A stretch of DNA of 6,611 bases from Chitinophagaceae bacterium UBA4412. Lineage in GTDB: Bacteria; Bacteroidota; Bacteroidia; Chitinophagales; Chitinophagaceae. Shown piece after piece: positions 1 through 6,480 of this stretch. Made by a program: the position numbers and the translations under genes. Below the pieces are notes generated by a model, which ran no database searches, was not told the origin of the DNA, and saw nothing but the letters and a program-made list of their open reading frames with translations. The DNA is taken from the NCBI GenBank assembly GCA_002400445.1, contig DGQO01000164.1:1216-7826 (forward strand), given 5' to 3'. Positions within the stretch are counted from its first letter, which is position 1. Every line of letters begins with the position of its first letter.

Positions 1-828
1 GAGCACTACCCCGAAATCATTCTGCTGCACAATCCTTCAAACCTGGGCTTTTCCCATGCGATAAACAAATGCATTTTCGCTGCAAAACTTGACCTTGTAT
101 TAATGTTGAACAGCGATGTGAAACTTTGCCCTCACTATTTTGATCCGCTCTTTAAATACTTTGACGATCCGGATACGTTTGGTGTAATGGGCCGCATCGT
201 AGGCTGGCACGATAATATAACACAGGATGCAGGTAAATATCCTGCCCGGCATGGCTTAAAAATTAAAACATCCGGAAATTATGATCTCGCAAAGCCGGAT
301 CCAGATGAATGCTTATATACGATGTACCTTTCCGGGGCAAATGCCTTAGTAAGGAGAGAGAAACTCTTGCTCCTAAATGGTTTTGATGAAATCTTTTCTC
401 CTTTCTATGTGGAGGATTATGAACTGAGTTTAAGGGCCTGGCGCCTGGGCTGGAAATGTTATTACGAGCATTTTGCCGTGTGCCGGCATCGAATATCTGC
501 CACGATTCTCACGGCCAATAAAAAGCAGTTTGTGCGCACTATTTACAACAGGAACAAAATGTACCTCCACGCCATACATTTTGCCCAACCCCTCAGATCT
601 TTTTGGTTTTTGCAAATAATAATTGAGTTTATGATGCAAACAGTAGCTTTAAAAAAATATTATAGCAGCGCATTCTTTTTATTTTTAAAATCAAGGGAGA
701 AAGTTTTCAAAAGCCGGTTAGCATTTGAAACCTTAGCCGGTCGGTTAAAAACAAGTTTAGTATCTGTAGACGAAGTGATGGCCAGGGTTAAAAATTCAGT
801 TGCGGATCATGAAATCACTCGTTTTTAA
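1..828 (+). CDS. Family 2 glycosyltransferase, 5' end cut by the window edge
   Basis: A GT-A fold glycosyltransferase that would transfer a sugar from a nucleotide-sugar donor onto a growing surface glycan at the cytoplasmic face of the inner membrane. The frame is open from base 1, so the ATG at 103 is internal; 275 codons are visible. Codon numbers count from base 1. Visible family features are NLGFSHAIN at codons 14-22, the metal/nucleotide-binding segment LNSDV at 36-40 (a DXD-like site), GAN at 112-114, and the acceptor-side VEDYELSLRAW starting at 137, with E138-D139 in the place of the catalytic-base ED motif. A hydrophobic or amphipathic stretch at about 201-227 may touch the membrane. 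Judged by family length, about 40-50 N-terminal residues are missing. It resembles rhamnosyltransferase-like GT2 enzymes, but donor and acceptor cannot be assigned. The next gene starts 45 bases downstream and encodes a methyltransferase, consistent with a glycan cluster. Confidence 0.92.
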   Translation, partial: EHYPEIILLHNPSNLGFSHAINKCIFAAKLDLVLMLNSDVKLCPHYFDPLFKYFDDPDTFGVMGRIVGWHDNITQDAGKYPARHGLKIKTSGNYDLAKPDPDECLYTMYLSGANALVRREKLLLLNGFDEIFSPFYVEDYELSLRAWRLGWKCYYEHFAVCRHRISATILTANKKQFVRTIYNRNKMYLHAIHFAQPLRSFWFLQIIIEFMMQTVALKKYYSSAFFLFLKSREKVFKSRLAFETLAGRLKTSLVSVDEVMARVKNSVADHEITRF

Positions 829-895
829 ACCTATGAACCAATATCTTAAACGGGAATAATAAAACTGTACACAATGGCATCGAGGGTTAAAAATT
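784..895 (+). repeat. 13-base direct repeat spanning the junction of the first two genes
   Basis: The 13-mer AGGGTTAAAAATT occurs at 784-796, near the end of the glycosyltransferase, and again at 883-895, just after the methyltransferase start. Both copies are preceded by ATGGC and are read in the same frame, giving M-A-R-V-K-N in the first gene and M-A-S-R-V-K-N in the second. Similarity does not extend further either way. It could be a relic of a local duplication or chance in A/T-rich DNA. Confidence 0.4.
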
Positions 896-1611
896 TAATA
901 CGCTTTTTTGGCGTGGTTGATGGCATGAAGTTTTACACCCGGTTCAAGACTGGCAAGATGGGATGGTATCAGAGTTCAGAAAAGAACATCCGGTTTTTTC
1001 TCAGGGATAACAAAACAGATGTTGGAATCTTTGGTCAGGTTTTCACGGCTTTGCAATACAAATTACCCATAGATATTAAGCCATTAACCATTTTAGACCT
1101 GGGTGCAAATACAGGATTGGCCACGTTATATTTCGCAGCGCTGTTTCCAGGAGCAAAAATTATTGGAGTGGAACCAGACCAGGAGAACTTTGACATCGCC
1201 GTATTAAACACAAAAGCTTACAACAATGTGAGCCTGCTGAAAAAAGCGATCTGGAATAAAGACACTTTGCTGGAAATTGTGGATACCGGCGCAAAAAAAG
1301 ATACAATAATGGTGAGGGAAGCTGCGGTATCTTCTCCCCATACGATTGAAGCGATTACAATTGATACTATTTGTGAAAATGCTAATTGGCCCAGCATTGA
1401 TATTTTAAAAATAGACATCGAAGGCGCTGAGAAAGAGCTATTTTCATCTGGCTTTGAAAACTGGTTGCCCCGGACTAAAATTTTATTTGTAGAAGTACAT
1501 GATGACATGAAAAAAGGGTCGTCAAAATCTGTATTCAATGCAGTCAGTAAATACAATTTCCGGTTTACTATGCAGCATGAGAACCTCGTATTTATTAACG
1601 AGGATATTTAA
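874..1611 (+). CDS. FkbM family SAM-dependent methyltransferase
   Basis: A 245-residue class I methyltransferase predicted to move a methyl group from S-adenosylmethionine to an oxygen, probably a sugar hydroxyl given its place between two glycosyltransferases (inference). SAM-binding motif I is DLGANTG at residues 75-81. The acidic residue that normally contacts the SAM ribose is E100 in GVEPD. The FkbM signature KIDIEGAE lies at 179-186 and is followed by LFVEVHD near the C-terminus. The length fits a single-domain FkbM protein. There is no signal peptide or membrane segment, so it is cytoplasmic. The ATG at 874 leaves about 70 residues before motif I, normal for the family; no clear Shine-Dalgarno sequence precedes it. 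Its 3' end is 56 bases from the next gene. The family is certain, the substrate unknown. Confidence 0.93.
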   Translation: MASRVKNLIRFFGVVDGMKFYTRFKTGKMGWYQSSEKNIRFFLRDNKTDVGIFGQVFTALQYKLPIDIKPLTILDLGANTGLATLYFAALFPGAKIIGVEPDQENFDIAVLNTKAYNNVSLLKKAIWNKDTLLEIVDTGAKKDTIMVREAAVSSPHTIEAITIDTICENANWPSIDILKIDIEGAEKELFSSGFENWLPRTKILFVEVHDDMKKGSSKSVFNAVSKYNFRFTMQHENLVFINEDI

Positions 1612-1667
1612 ACAACAAGTGCTTGCTCAAAATTAAAATGCATTCTATCAATTAACCTTTATCATAC

Positions 1668-2729
1668 ATGCGTATTTCGATAGTGCTTCCTTTTCCTGTA
1701 ACCAAGCCCGTGGGCGGCGCAAAAATCATGTACGAATACGCAAACAGACTGACAGAAGAAGGAAACAAGATTGTTATTTATCACGCCATAAAACGACCTT
1801 TTAAAAAATCGTCTACCCCGGTAATTTTAAAGCAACTCATTTTTAAATTACGAGGCGTAGCCCGCCCCAAATGGTTTGCCTTGCACCCTGGTATAAAATC
1901 CGTAATCGTTCCTTCTATTTCCAATAAGTATTTACAAAACGCTGATGCAGTCATCAGCACCTGGTGGCAAATGACTTATGCGCTAAACGACCTGGCTATG
2001 GAAAAAGGAAAAAAATTTAACCTGATCCAGGATTATGAAATTTGGAAGGGGCAGGAAGATTTGGTGCATGAAAGCTATCATCTTCCGCTAAACCATTTAG
2101 TAATTGCAAAATACCTGCAACAACTTGTTATGGAGAAAACCGGGAATAAACCCGGCATCTTGCCCAATGCTATTGATACCAACCGGTTCATGATGGTAAA
2201 GCCGCCGGCAGAAAGAGCGAGCGGCAAAATCATGATGCTTTATTCTGAGGAACCCAGAAAAGATAGTAGTCTGGGGCTGCAGGCATTGCATAAACTTTAT
2301 GAACAGGTGCCATCCCTGGAAGTTATTTTATTTGGTGTTTACCCGGAACCTCAAGGTCTTCCCCACTGGATAACATATCATCAGCGGCCGACAAACCTGG
2401 TTGAATTGTACAATGAAGCAGCCATCTTTTTTTCGCCCAGCCTGGGAGAGGGCTGGGCATTACCCCCTGCAGAGGCCATGGCCTGTGGCTGTGCAGTGGT
2501 TTGCACTGATATTGGCGGTCATGCAGACTATGCCATCAACAAAGAAACTGCCCTGCTCACCGTACCCGGAAATGCGGAGGATATGGCGGATAAATTGAAA
2601 ACCCTCATTAACGATAAAGAATTGAGATGTGAACTTGCAACAGCATCAAATAAATTAATCGGCGCTTCATTTAGTTGGAAAAATTCTGTACAAAAATTGA
2701 TATCTTATATGCAAGTAGCAGACCGGTAA
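1668..2729 (+). CDS. Family 4 glycosyltransferase (GT-B fold)
   Basis: A 353-residue retaining glycosyltransferase of the GT4 type, expected to add a sugar to a lipid-linked glycan in the cytoplasm. The N-terminal Rossmann domain opens with RISIVLPFP and a glycine pair at 16-17 (VGGAKIMYEYANRL), typical of the acceptor-side loop. A QDYE motif lies at 121-124, which I recall from WsaF/rhamnosyltransferase-like GT4 enzymes. LPNAID at 165-170 marks the change to the donor-binding domain. R197 and K198 match the usual basic residues that contact the donor phosphates. The EX7E motif is intact as E261 and E269 in EGWALPPAE, followed by a conserved MACG..VV segment. Length is normal and there are no membrane helices. 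The following gene begins only 16 bases after the stop, so transcription may continue into it. The sugar donor cannot be named. Confidence 0.93.
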   Translation: MRISIVLPFPVTKPVGGAKIMYEYANRLTEEGNKIVIYHAIKRPFKKSSTPVILKQLIFKLRGVARPKWFALHPGIKSVIVPSISNKYLQNADAVISTWWQMTYALNDLAMEKGKKFNLIQDYEIWKGQEDLVHESYHLPLNHLVIAKYLQQLVMEKTGNKPGILPNAIDTNRFMMVKPPAERASGKIMMLYSEEPRKDSSLGLQALHKLYEQVPSLEVILFGVYPEPQGLPHWITYHQRPTNLVELYNEAAIFFSPSLGEGWALPPAEAMACGCAVVCTDIGGHADYAINKETALLTVPGNAEDMADKLKTLINDKELRCELATASNKLIGASFSWKNSVQKLISYMQVADR

Positions 2730-2745
2730 TATTAATCCTCGTATT

Positions 2746-3384
2746 ATGACAAATTTCATCCCCATATTTCCTTTAGGTATTGTAGTGTATCCCGGAGAAA
2801 AACTGAACCTTCATATTTTTGAGCCGAGGTATAAACAATTAATTAACGACTGCTATGAAGGCAAAAAAAACTTTGGCATTCCCACGGTGCTCAATGATAA
2901 ATTGCAGGAAATGGGATCTTCTGTGTTGATAACGGAAATAACGAAACGTTATGAAGATGGCAAGATGGATATTAAAACAGAAGGGCAGGAAGTTTTTAAG
3001 ATTTTAGAATTGATCAAAGACCTGCCAGATAAAATGTACAGTGGCGCTATTGTAAATTACCCTGAAAATAGCGACCGCGGTAGTAAGGCGAAAATGAAAA
3101 CCGTGGTAGCATATATTCGTAAATTGCATGCGCAATTGAATGTGAACAAGGATTTCAACTTACCGGATGCGGATCTTACGAGTTATGCAGTAGCACACCA
3201 CGCTGGCCTCTCCCTGGAAGATGAATACCATTTGCTGGAACTTCCACTGGAACTTCAGCGCCAGGAATTTTTAAAACGTCACCTGGAAAAAGTGTTACCC
3301 ATTATGAAAGATATGGACCTGCTTAAGGGCAAGATCAAAATGAACGGACATTTTAAAAATTTAGAAGGATTTAAATTTCCATAA
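2746..3384 (+). CDS. Stand-alone Lon N-terminal (substrate-binding, PUA-like) domain protein
   Basis: A 212-residue protein made almost entirely of the domain that recognises substrates in Lon protease, without the AAA+ ATPase or the serine-lysine protease domain. The N-terminus shows the family pattern FPLGIVVYPGEKLNLHIFEP followed by RY at about residues 8-29, then an FGIP segment, and a later dGKMDIKTEGQEVFKI stretch matching the second half of the domain. The C-terminal roughly 80 residues are helical and charged, as in the family. No signal peptide is visible, so it should be cytoplasmic. Such proteins are widespread but mostly uncharacterised; they may bind unfolded proteins or act as adaptors (inference). 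The gene sits 16 bases after the glycosyltransferase and 8 bases before coaX, so it is probably cotranscribed with coaX. Confidence 0.92.
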   Translation: MTNFIPIFPLGIVVYPGEKLNLHIFEPRYKQLINDCYEGKKNFGIPTVLNDKLQEMGSSVLITEITKRYEDGKMDIKTEGQEVFKILELIKDLPDKMYSGAIVNYPENSDRGSKAKMKTVVAYIRKLHAQLNVNKDFNLPDADLTSYAVAHHAGLSLEDEYHLLELPLELQRQEFLKRHLEKVLPIMKDMDLLKGKIKMNGHFKNLEGFKFP

Positions 3385-3392
3385 ACAAAGAC

Positions 3393-4124
3393 ATGACAAC
3401 AATTTGCTTCGACTTTGGCAATACCCGTCTTAAAGCTGCGATATTCCAGGAGGCCAGCATGGTAGAAGAAATTTTTTTGCAGGATGACAGTCCTACTACG
3501 CTGCGTACCCTACTGGGTGCGTTTTCGCCTCAAAAAAGCATTCTTAGTTCTGTAATTGATCACAATCCTGAAATTGAATCCTTACTTGAAACAGCTACGC
3601 AGTTCCATAAAATTTCTGCTACAACCCAGATCAATTTTACCACACCCGTGGGCAAGCCCGAAACGATTGGTACTGACCGGCTGGCACTGATGGCTGCTGC
3701 TGCGCATTTTTATCCAGAAAAAAACAACCTGGTCATAGCGCTCGGAAGCTGCATTACTTACAACTTTTTAAACCAATACCATGAATTCCTGGGCGGTGGC
3801 ATTACGCCGGGAATGGATATGCGTTTCAGATCGATGCATGAGTACACGGCAAAGCTTCCCCAAGCTTCAGCAGAATGGCATTTCCCCCTCATTGGCTACG
3901 ACACAAAGACCAACTTGCAGAGCGGAGTCATCGTTGGAATCATCAATGAAATAGAGGGTTTCATAGGAAAATATAGCGAGAAATACGGCAACTTTAACGT
4001 GGTTTTAACCGGGGGTAATTCAGCCTATTTTGCAAGTCACATTAAATACAAGATATTTGCCGACCATCAATTTTTATTTAAAGGCTTGTATGCACTCAGC
4101 GAAATTAACAACTGCCCGGCTTAA
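3393..4124 (+). CDS. coaX: Type III pantothenate kinase (first step of coenzyme A synthesis)
   Basis: Phosphorylates pantothenate to 4'-phosphopantothenate, the entry step of coenzyme A biosynthesis, in the cytoplasm. At 243 residues it has normal length for the ASKHA-fold CoaX family, which unlike CoaA needs a monovalent cation and is not feedback inhibited by CoA (family knowledge). The first phosphate motif DFGNTRLK starts at D7. GTDR lies at 93-96 and supplies the likely catalytic base D95. Next come GGGITPGM, and a late VVLTGGNSAYF. The second phosphate motif is unusual: it reads ALGSCITYN at 116-124, where family members usually have D-x-G-T-x-x-T-x-D, so A116 and N124 replace acidic residues. 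This may be a lineage variant, and the rest of the enzyme looks intact. The end of the gene overlaps the next one by 35 bases. Confidence 0.93.
   Translation: MTTICFDFGNTRLKAAIFQEASMVEEIFLQDDSPTTLRTLLGAFSPQKSILSSVIDHNPEIESLLETATQFHKISATTQINFTTPVGKPETIGTDRLALMAAAAHFYPEKNNLVIALGSCITYNFLNQYHEFLGGGITPGMDMRFRSMHEYTAKLPQASAEWHFPLIGYDTKTNLQSGVIVGIINEIEGFIGKYSEKYGNFNVVLTGGNSAYFASHIKYKIFADHQFLFKGLYALSEINNCPA
4080..4084 (+). promoter_or_regulatory. Possible ribosome binding site for the outer-membrane protein gene
   Basis: AAAGG lies inside the end of coaX, five bases before the ATG at 4090. It is a weak Shine-Dalgarno match, but it favours 4090 over the upstream in-frame ATG at 4030. Strong Shine-Dalgarno use is generally low in Bacteroidota, so this is supporting evidence only. 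Confidence 0.4.
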
Positions 4125-5442
4125 GAGAACTTTCACCATCTTTTCTGTAATCCTTTTTTCTAATCAACTTTTTGCACAGGAAAATTCTCCTTACTCCAGG
4201 TATGGCATAGGCGATGTAGTGCCAAACCAAAATATTTCTACCCGTGGCATGGGTGGAATTTCTGCGGGCTATTCAGATCCGCAGAGCCTCAACCTGGTGA
4301 ACCCTGCCGCCCTGGGCAATACACCCACCACTATTTTTGACCTGGGTGGTGAAGTGGATGTTCGCAATTTGAAAAGCACCACTACACCCGAAAAATACAA
4401 AGCCACGAATACGCTTATTTCCTATTTGCAATTAGGCTTTCCGGTTGCATCTCAAAAAATGATGCGCAAGAATATCTTCTGGGGTATGAGTTTTGGTTTG
4501 CGTCCCGTAACCCGTATCAGTTACAAAATTGAAACTGCAGGTCGCCTTCCGGGAATTGACAGTGTGCGCAATTTATATGAAGGCTCCGGTGGGCTTACAC
4601 AGGCTAATGTGAGCACGGGCTTTAGAATAAAGCAATTCAGTTTTGGACTCAGCTCCGGTTATGCCTTTGGCAATAAGGATTACAGTACCAAACTGGCTTT
4701 AATCAATGATTCCATTGCTTACTATAAATCAAACTCGGGTAGCCTTACCCGCTTTGGTGGTGGATTTTTAAATGCTGGTTTGCAATATGATATTATCACC
4801 AAAAAGAAAGGTTTACTGCGGCTGGGTGCATATACTAATTTTCAGCAGACCTTAAATGCGAAACGGGAAACCATTGCGCAAACCATCGATTATGATGCCG
4901 ATGGTGGTATACAAAACATTGACACCGTAAGCTATACTACAGGAGAAAAAGGCAAACTGGTTTTACCTGCCACTTATGGCTTTGGTTTTACTTTTACACC
5001 AGATTCTACCCGCCGGCTACTTATTGGTGCCGACCTGGAAATGACCAACTGGAAAGATTATCGTTTCTATGGTCAGCCAGATGCGTTGCAAAATAATTTT
5101 ACCATCAGGGCAGGAATGCAATATCAGCCAGCAAAAGCAAATACCCCAGCAAGCAATTACTGGAGTTTTGTAAAGTATCGCCTGGGTGGATATTATGGCA
5201 ATGACTATGTAAAATTGAATAATGTAAATCGTCTTAATTACGGTGTTACGGTGGGTGCTGGTTTACCCCTCACTTCCCTGCAGCGCCTTTCCTATTACAG
5301 GGAAATGGTGGTGTTGAACACCGGCATTGAATACAACGCCCGTGGAAACAGGCAAAGTTTCAGCATCAGAGAGAATGTCGTTCGCTTTAGCATTGGTCTT
5401 TCTATGAATGCCCGCTGGTTTGCAAAACCGAAATACGATTAA
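4090..5442 (+). CDS. FadL-like outer-membrane beta-barrel protein, conserved in Bacteroidota, function unknown
   Basis: A secreted protein of 450 residues predicted to form an outer-membrane barrel. The ATG at 4090 gives a clean signal peptide: basic residues at 5-13, a hydrophobic core at about 14-28, and probable cleavage after A29 (LFA before QEN). An upstream in-frame ATG at 4030 would add 20 residues ahead of this and lengthen the coaX overlap, so 4090 is preferred. The mature N-terminus NSPYSRYGIGD, then GMGGIS and LNLVNPAALGN, is the pattern I associate with PorV/FadL-like proteins of this phylum. Alternating polar/hydrophobic strands with many Gly, Tyr and Phe run through the rest, including a GADLEMTNWKDYRFYG segment typical of the FadL group. 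The last strand and tail end in WFAKPKYD. The role is not established; transport of hydrophobic compounds or envelope assembly is possible. It overlaps coaX by 35 bases and precedes lptC by 16. Confidence 0.85.
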   Translation: MHSAKLTTARLKRTFTIFSVILFSNQLFAQENSPYSRYGIGDVVPNQNISTRGMGGISAGYSDPQSLNLVNPAALGNTPTTIFDLGGEVDVRNLKSTTTPEKYKATNTLISYLQLGFPVASQKMMRKNIFWGMSFGLRPVTRISYKIETAGRLPGIDSVRNLYEGSGGLTQANVSTGFRIKQFSFGLSSGYAFGNKDYSTKLALINDSIAYYKSNSGSLTRFGGGFLNAGLQYDIITKKKGLLRLGAYTNFQQTLNAKRETIAQTIDYDADGGIQNIDTVSYTTGEKGKLVLPATYGFGFTFTPDSTRRLLIGADLEMTNWKDYRFYGQPDALQNNFTIRAGMQYQPAKANTPASNYWSFVKYRLGGYYGNDYVKLNNVNRLNYGVTVGAGLPLTSLQRLSYYREMVVLNTGIEYNARGNRQSFSIRENVVRFSIGLSMNARWFAKPKYD

Positions 5443-5458
5443 ATAGTTTGCCTGTGTT

Positions 5459-6031
5459 ATGAAATTTTTTTTACAGCATATCAACATTATTACAGCCCTG
5501 ATCATGGGCTGTATTTTTTTACAAGCCTGCGAGAATGATGAGGGTAAAGTAAAAGAATTGTTTGACCGGAAGCTTAGCGTGGAAGAAGCTAAAAATATAA
5601 AACTCACGTTTACCACCGGTGGAAAAACAAAAGCCATACTTACTTCGCCACTAATGCTTAGGGTGCAGGATACCGCTGCATATATTGAATTTCCAAAAAC
5701 ACTGGCCACTGATTTTTATAATGAAGCCGGCGAGGTAGAAAGCACACTTACGGCAAGGTATGCCCGCTACAAAGACAACCAGGATGTGGTTTTTTTAAAA
5801 GACAGTGTGAAGATTGTAAACCAGAAAGGAGAAACCCTCTACTGCGATGAGTTATACTGGGACCGTAGCCGCACTGGTAACGAATTCTATACTGATAAGC
5901 CAGTGCGCATCCGCACGCTTACGCATATCATTGATGGTGTAGGCATGGAAGCCAGCCAGGATTTTAAGCAATGGCATATCCGTAAATCCACAGGCGTTAT
6001 TCGTATTCCTTCTTCTCAATTTCCAATGTAA
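5459..6031 (+). CDS. lptC: LptC, lipopolysaccharide export protein (lipoprotein form)
   Basis: LptC receives lipopolysaccharide from the inner-membrane LptB2FG transporter and passes it to the periplasmic LptA bridge. The 190-residue product begins with a short basic N-terminus, a hydrophobic stretch at 8-21 and a lipobox LQAC ending at C24, so it is likely a lipoprotein rather than the helix-anchored form of E. coli; lipoprotein LptC is usual in Bacteroidota. The body is one LptC/OstA-type beta domain at about 45-186, with the pattern LTARYARYKDNQDVVFLKDSVKI, here spanning about residues 97-119, then LYCDELYWDRS and a closing VGMEASQDFKQWHIRKSTGVI-like stretch typical of the family C-terminus. 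It lies 16 bases after the outer-membrane protein gene. A 63-base gap follows, suggesting the unit may end here, although no clear terminator is visible. Confidence 0.9.
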   Translation: MKFFLQHINIITALIMGCIFLQACENDEGKVKELFDRKLSVEEAKNIKLTFTTGGKTKAILTSPLMLRVQDTAAYIEFPKTLATDFYNEAGEVESTLTARYARYKDNQDVVFLKDSVKIVNQKGETLYCDELYWDRSRTGNEFYTDKPVRIRTLTHIIDGVGMEASQDFKQWHIRKSTGVIRIPSSQFPM

Positions 6032-6094
6032 TTATCTTTTTACCAAAACGCTGCTGCACCGCAAGTCTTAAATTGCAGGATATAATAATTACCC

Positions 6095-6469
6095 ATGGCA
6101 GAGATTATTCTTTATGGAATTCCCAATTGTGATACGGTAAAAAAAGCCCAGCGCTGGCTGGGGGCGCACAGCGTGCCTTATACATTTCACAATTATAAAA
6201 CAAGTGGTATAGATAAAGCTAAAATAGCAGGGTGGGTAAAGGTTGCAGGATGGAAACAGGTGCTCAATATACGCAGCAGTACCTATAAAAAGCTCCTGCA
6301 GCAGGGGCAACCTGCCATTACGAATGCAGCAGCAGCTATCCGATTAATGATGGAATATACCAGCAGCATTAAGCGTCCCATTCTTTGTATAGACGACAAA
6401 ATTATTGTGGGCTTTAATGAAATTGATTACATTGATACATTTAAAACAACACCTTATTTTTCACACTAA
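6095..6469 (+). CDS. ArsC-family thioredoxin-fold protein, Spx/MgsR/YffB type
   Basis: A 124-residue small cytoplasmic protein of the arsenate reductase (ArsC) superfamily. The N-terminus YGIPNCDTVKKAQRWL puts a single cysteine, C12, in the active-site loop, followed by D-T-V-K-K as in YffB/Spx-like members. The conserved IKRPIL segment carries R94, and a GFNE motif lies near the C-terminus. There is no C-x-x-C pair, so a thioredoxin-like or Bacillus Spx-type redox switch is not supported. Proteins of this subgroup are often labelled arsenate reductase, but no arsR, acr3 or arsB gene is in view, and a general thiol-reductase role, perhaps glutathione-linked, is as likely. It lies 11 bases before an OsmC-family gene, so the two are probably cotranscribed, which suggests redox stress. 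Confidence 0.88.
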   Translation: MAEIILYGIPNCDTVKKAQRWLGAHSVPYTFHNYKTSGIDKAKIAGWVKVAGWKQVLNIRSSTYKKLLQQGQPAITNAAAAIRLMMEYTSSIKRPILCIDDKIIVGFNEIDYIDTFKTTPYFSH

Positions 6470-6480
6470 ATATTAATCAC

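Noticed and set aside
1218..1556. Minus-strand open frame of 112 codons inside the methyltransferase gene
   Set aside because: It lies wholly antisense to the FkbM domain, including the KIDIEGAE motif, and its product has no family signature.
1584..1603. Hairpin CCTCGT-8 nt-ACGAGG at the end of the methyltransferase gene as a terminator
   Set aside because: The stem is only 6 bp, lies within the coding sequence and is not followed by a T-tract.
2140..2155. CCGGG-AATAAA-CCCGG inverted repeat
   Set aside because: It is a 5-bp stem inside the GT4 coding region at the conserved inter-domain segment; it looks incidental.
4030..4089. Upstream in-frame ATG at 4030 as the start of the outer-membrane protein gene
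   Set aside because: It would overlap coaX by 95 bases and put 20 extra residues before an otherwise well-formed signal peptide; ATG 4090 has a closer AAAGG and a normal signal length.
5263..5709. Minus-strand open frame of 148 codons across the outer-membrane protein / lptC junction
   Set aside because: It runs antisense to two well-supported genes, has no recognisable domain, and its open state follows from the codon use of the + strand genes.
6081..6086. TATAAT as a promoter -10 element before the ArsC-family gene
   Set aside because: No TTGACA-like element lies about 17 bases upstream, the transcript would start almost at the ATG, and Bacteroidota promoters normally use a TAnnTTTG-type -7 element, which is absent here.
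6095..6469. Calling this gene a true arsenate reductase (arsC)
   Set aside because: The loop NCDTVKKA matches the YffB/Spx-like subgroup, and no arsenic-resistance gene is nearby.
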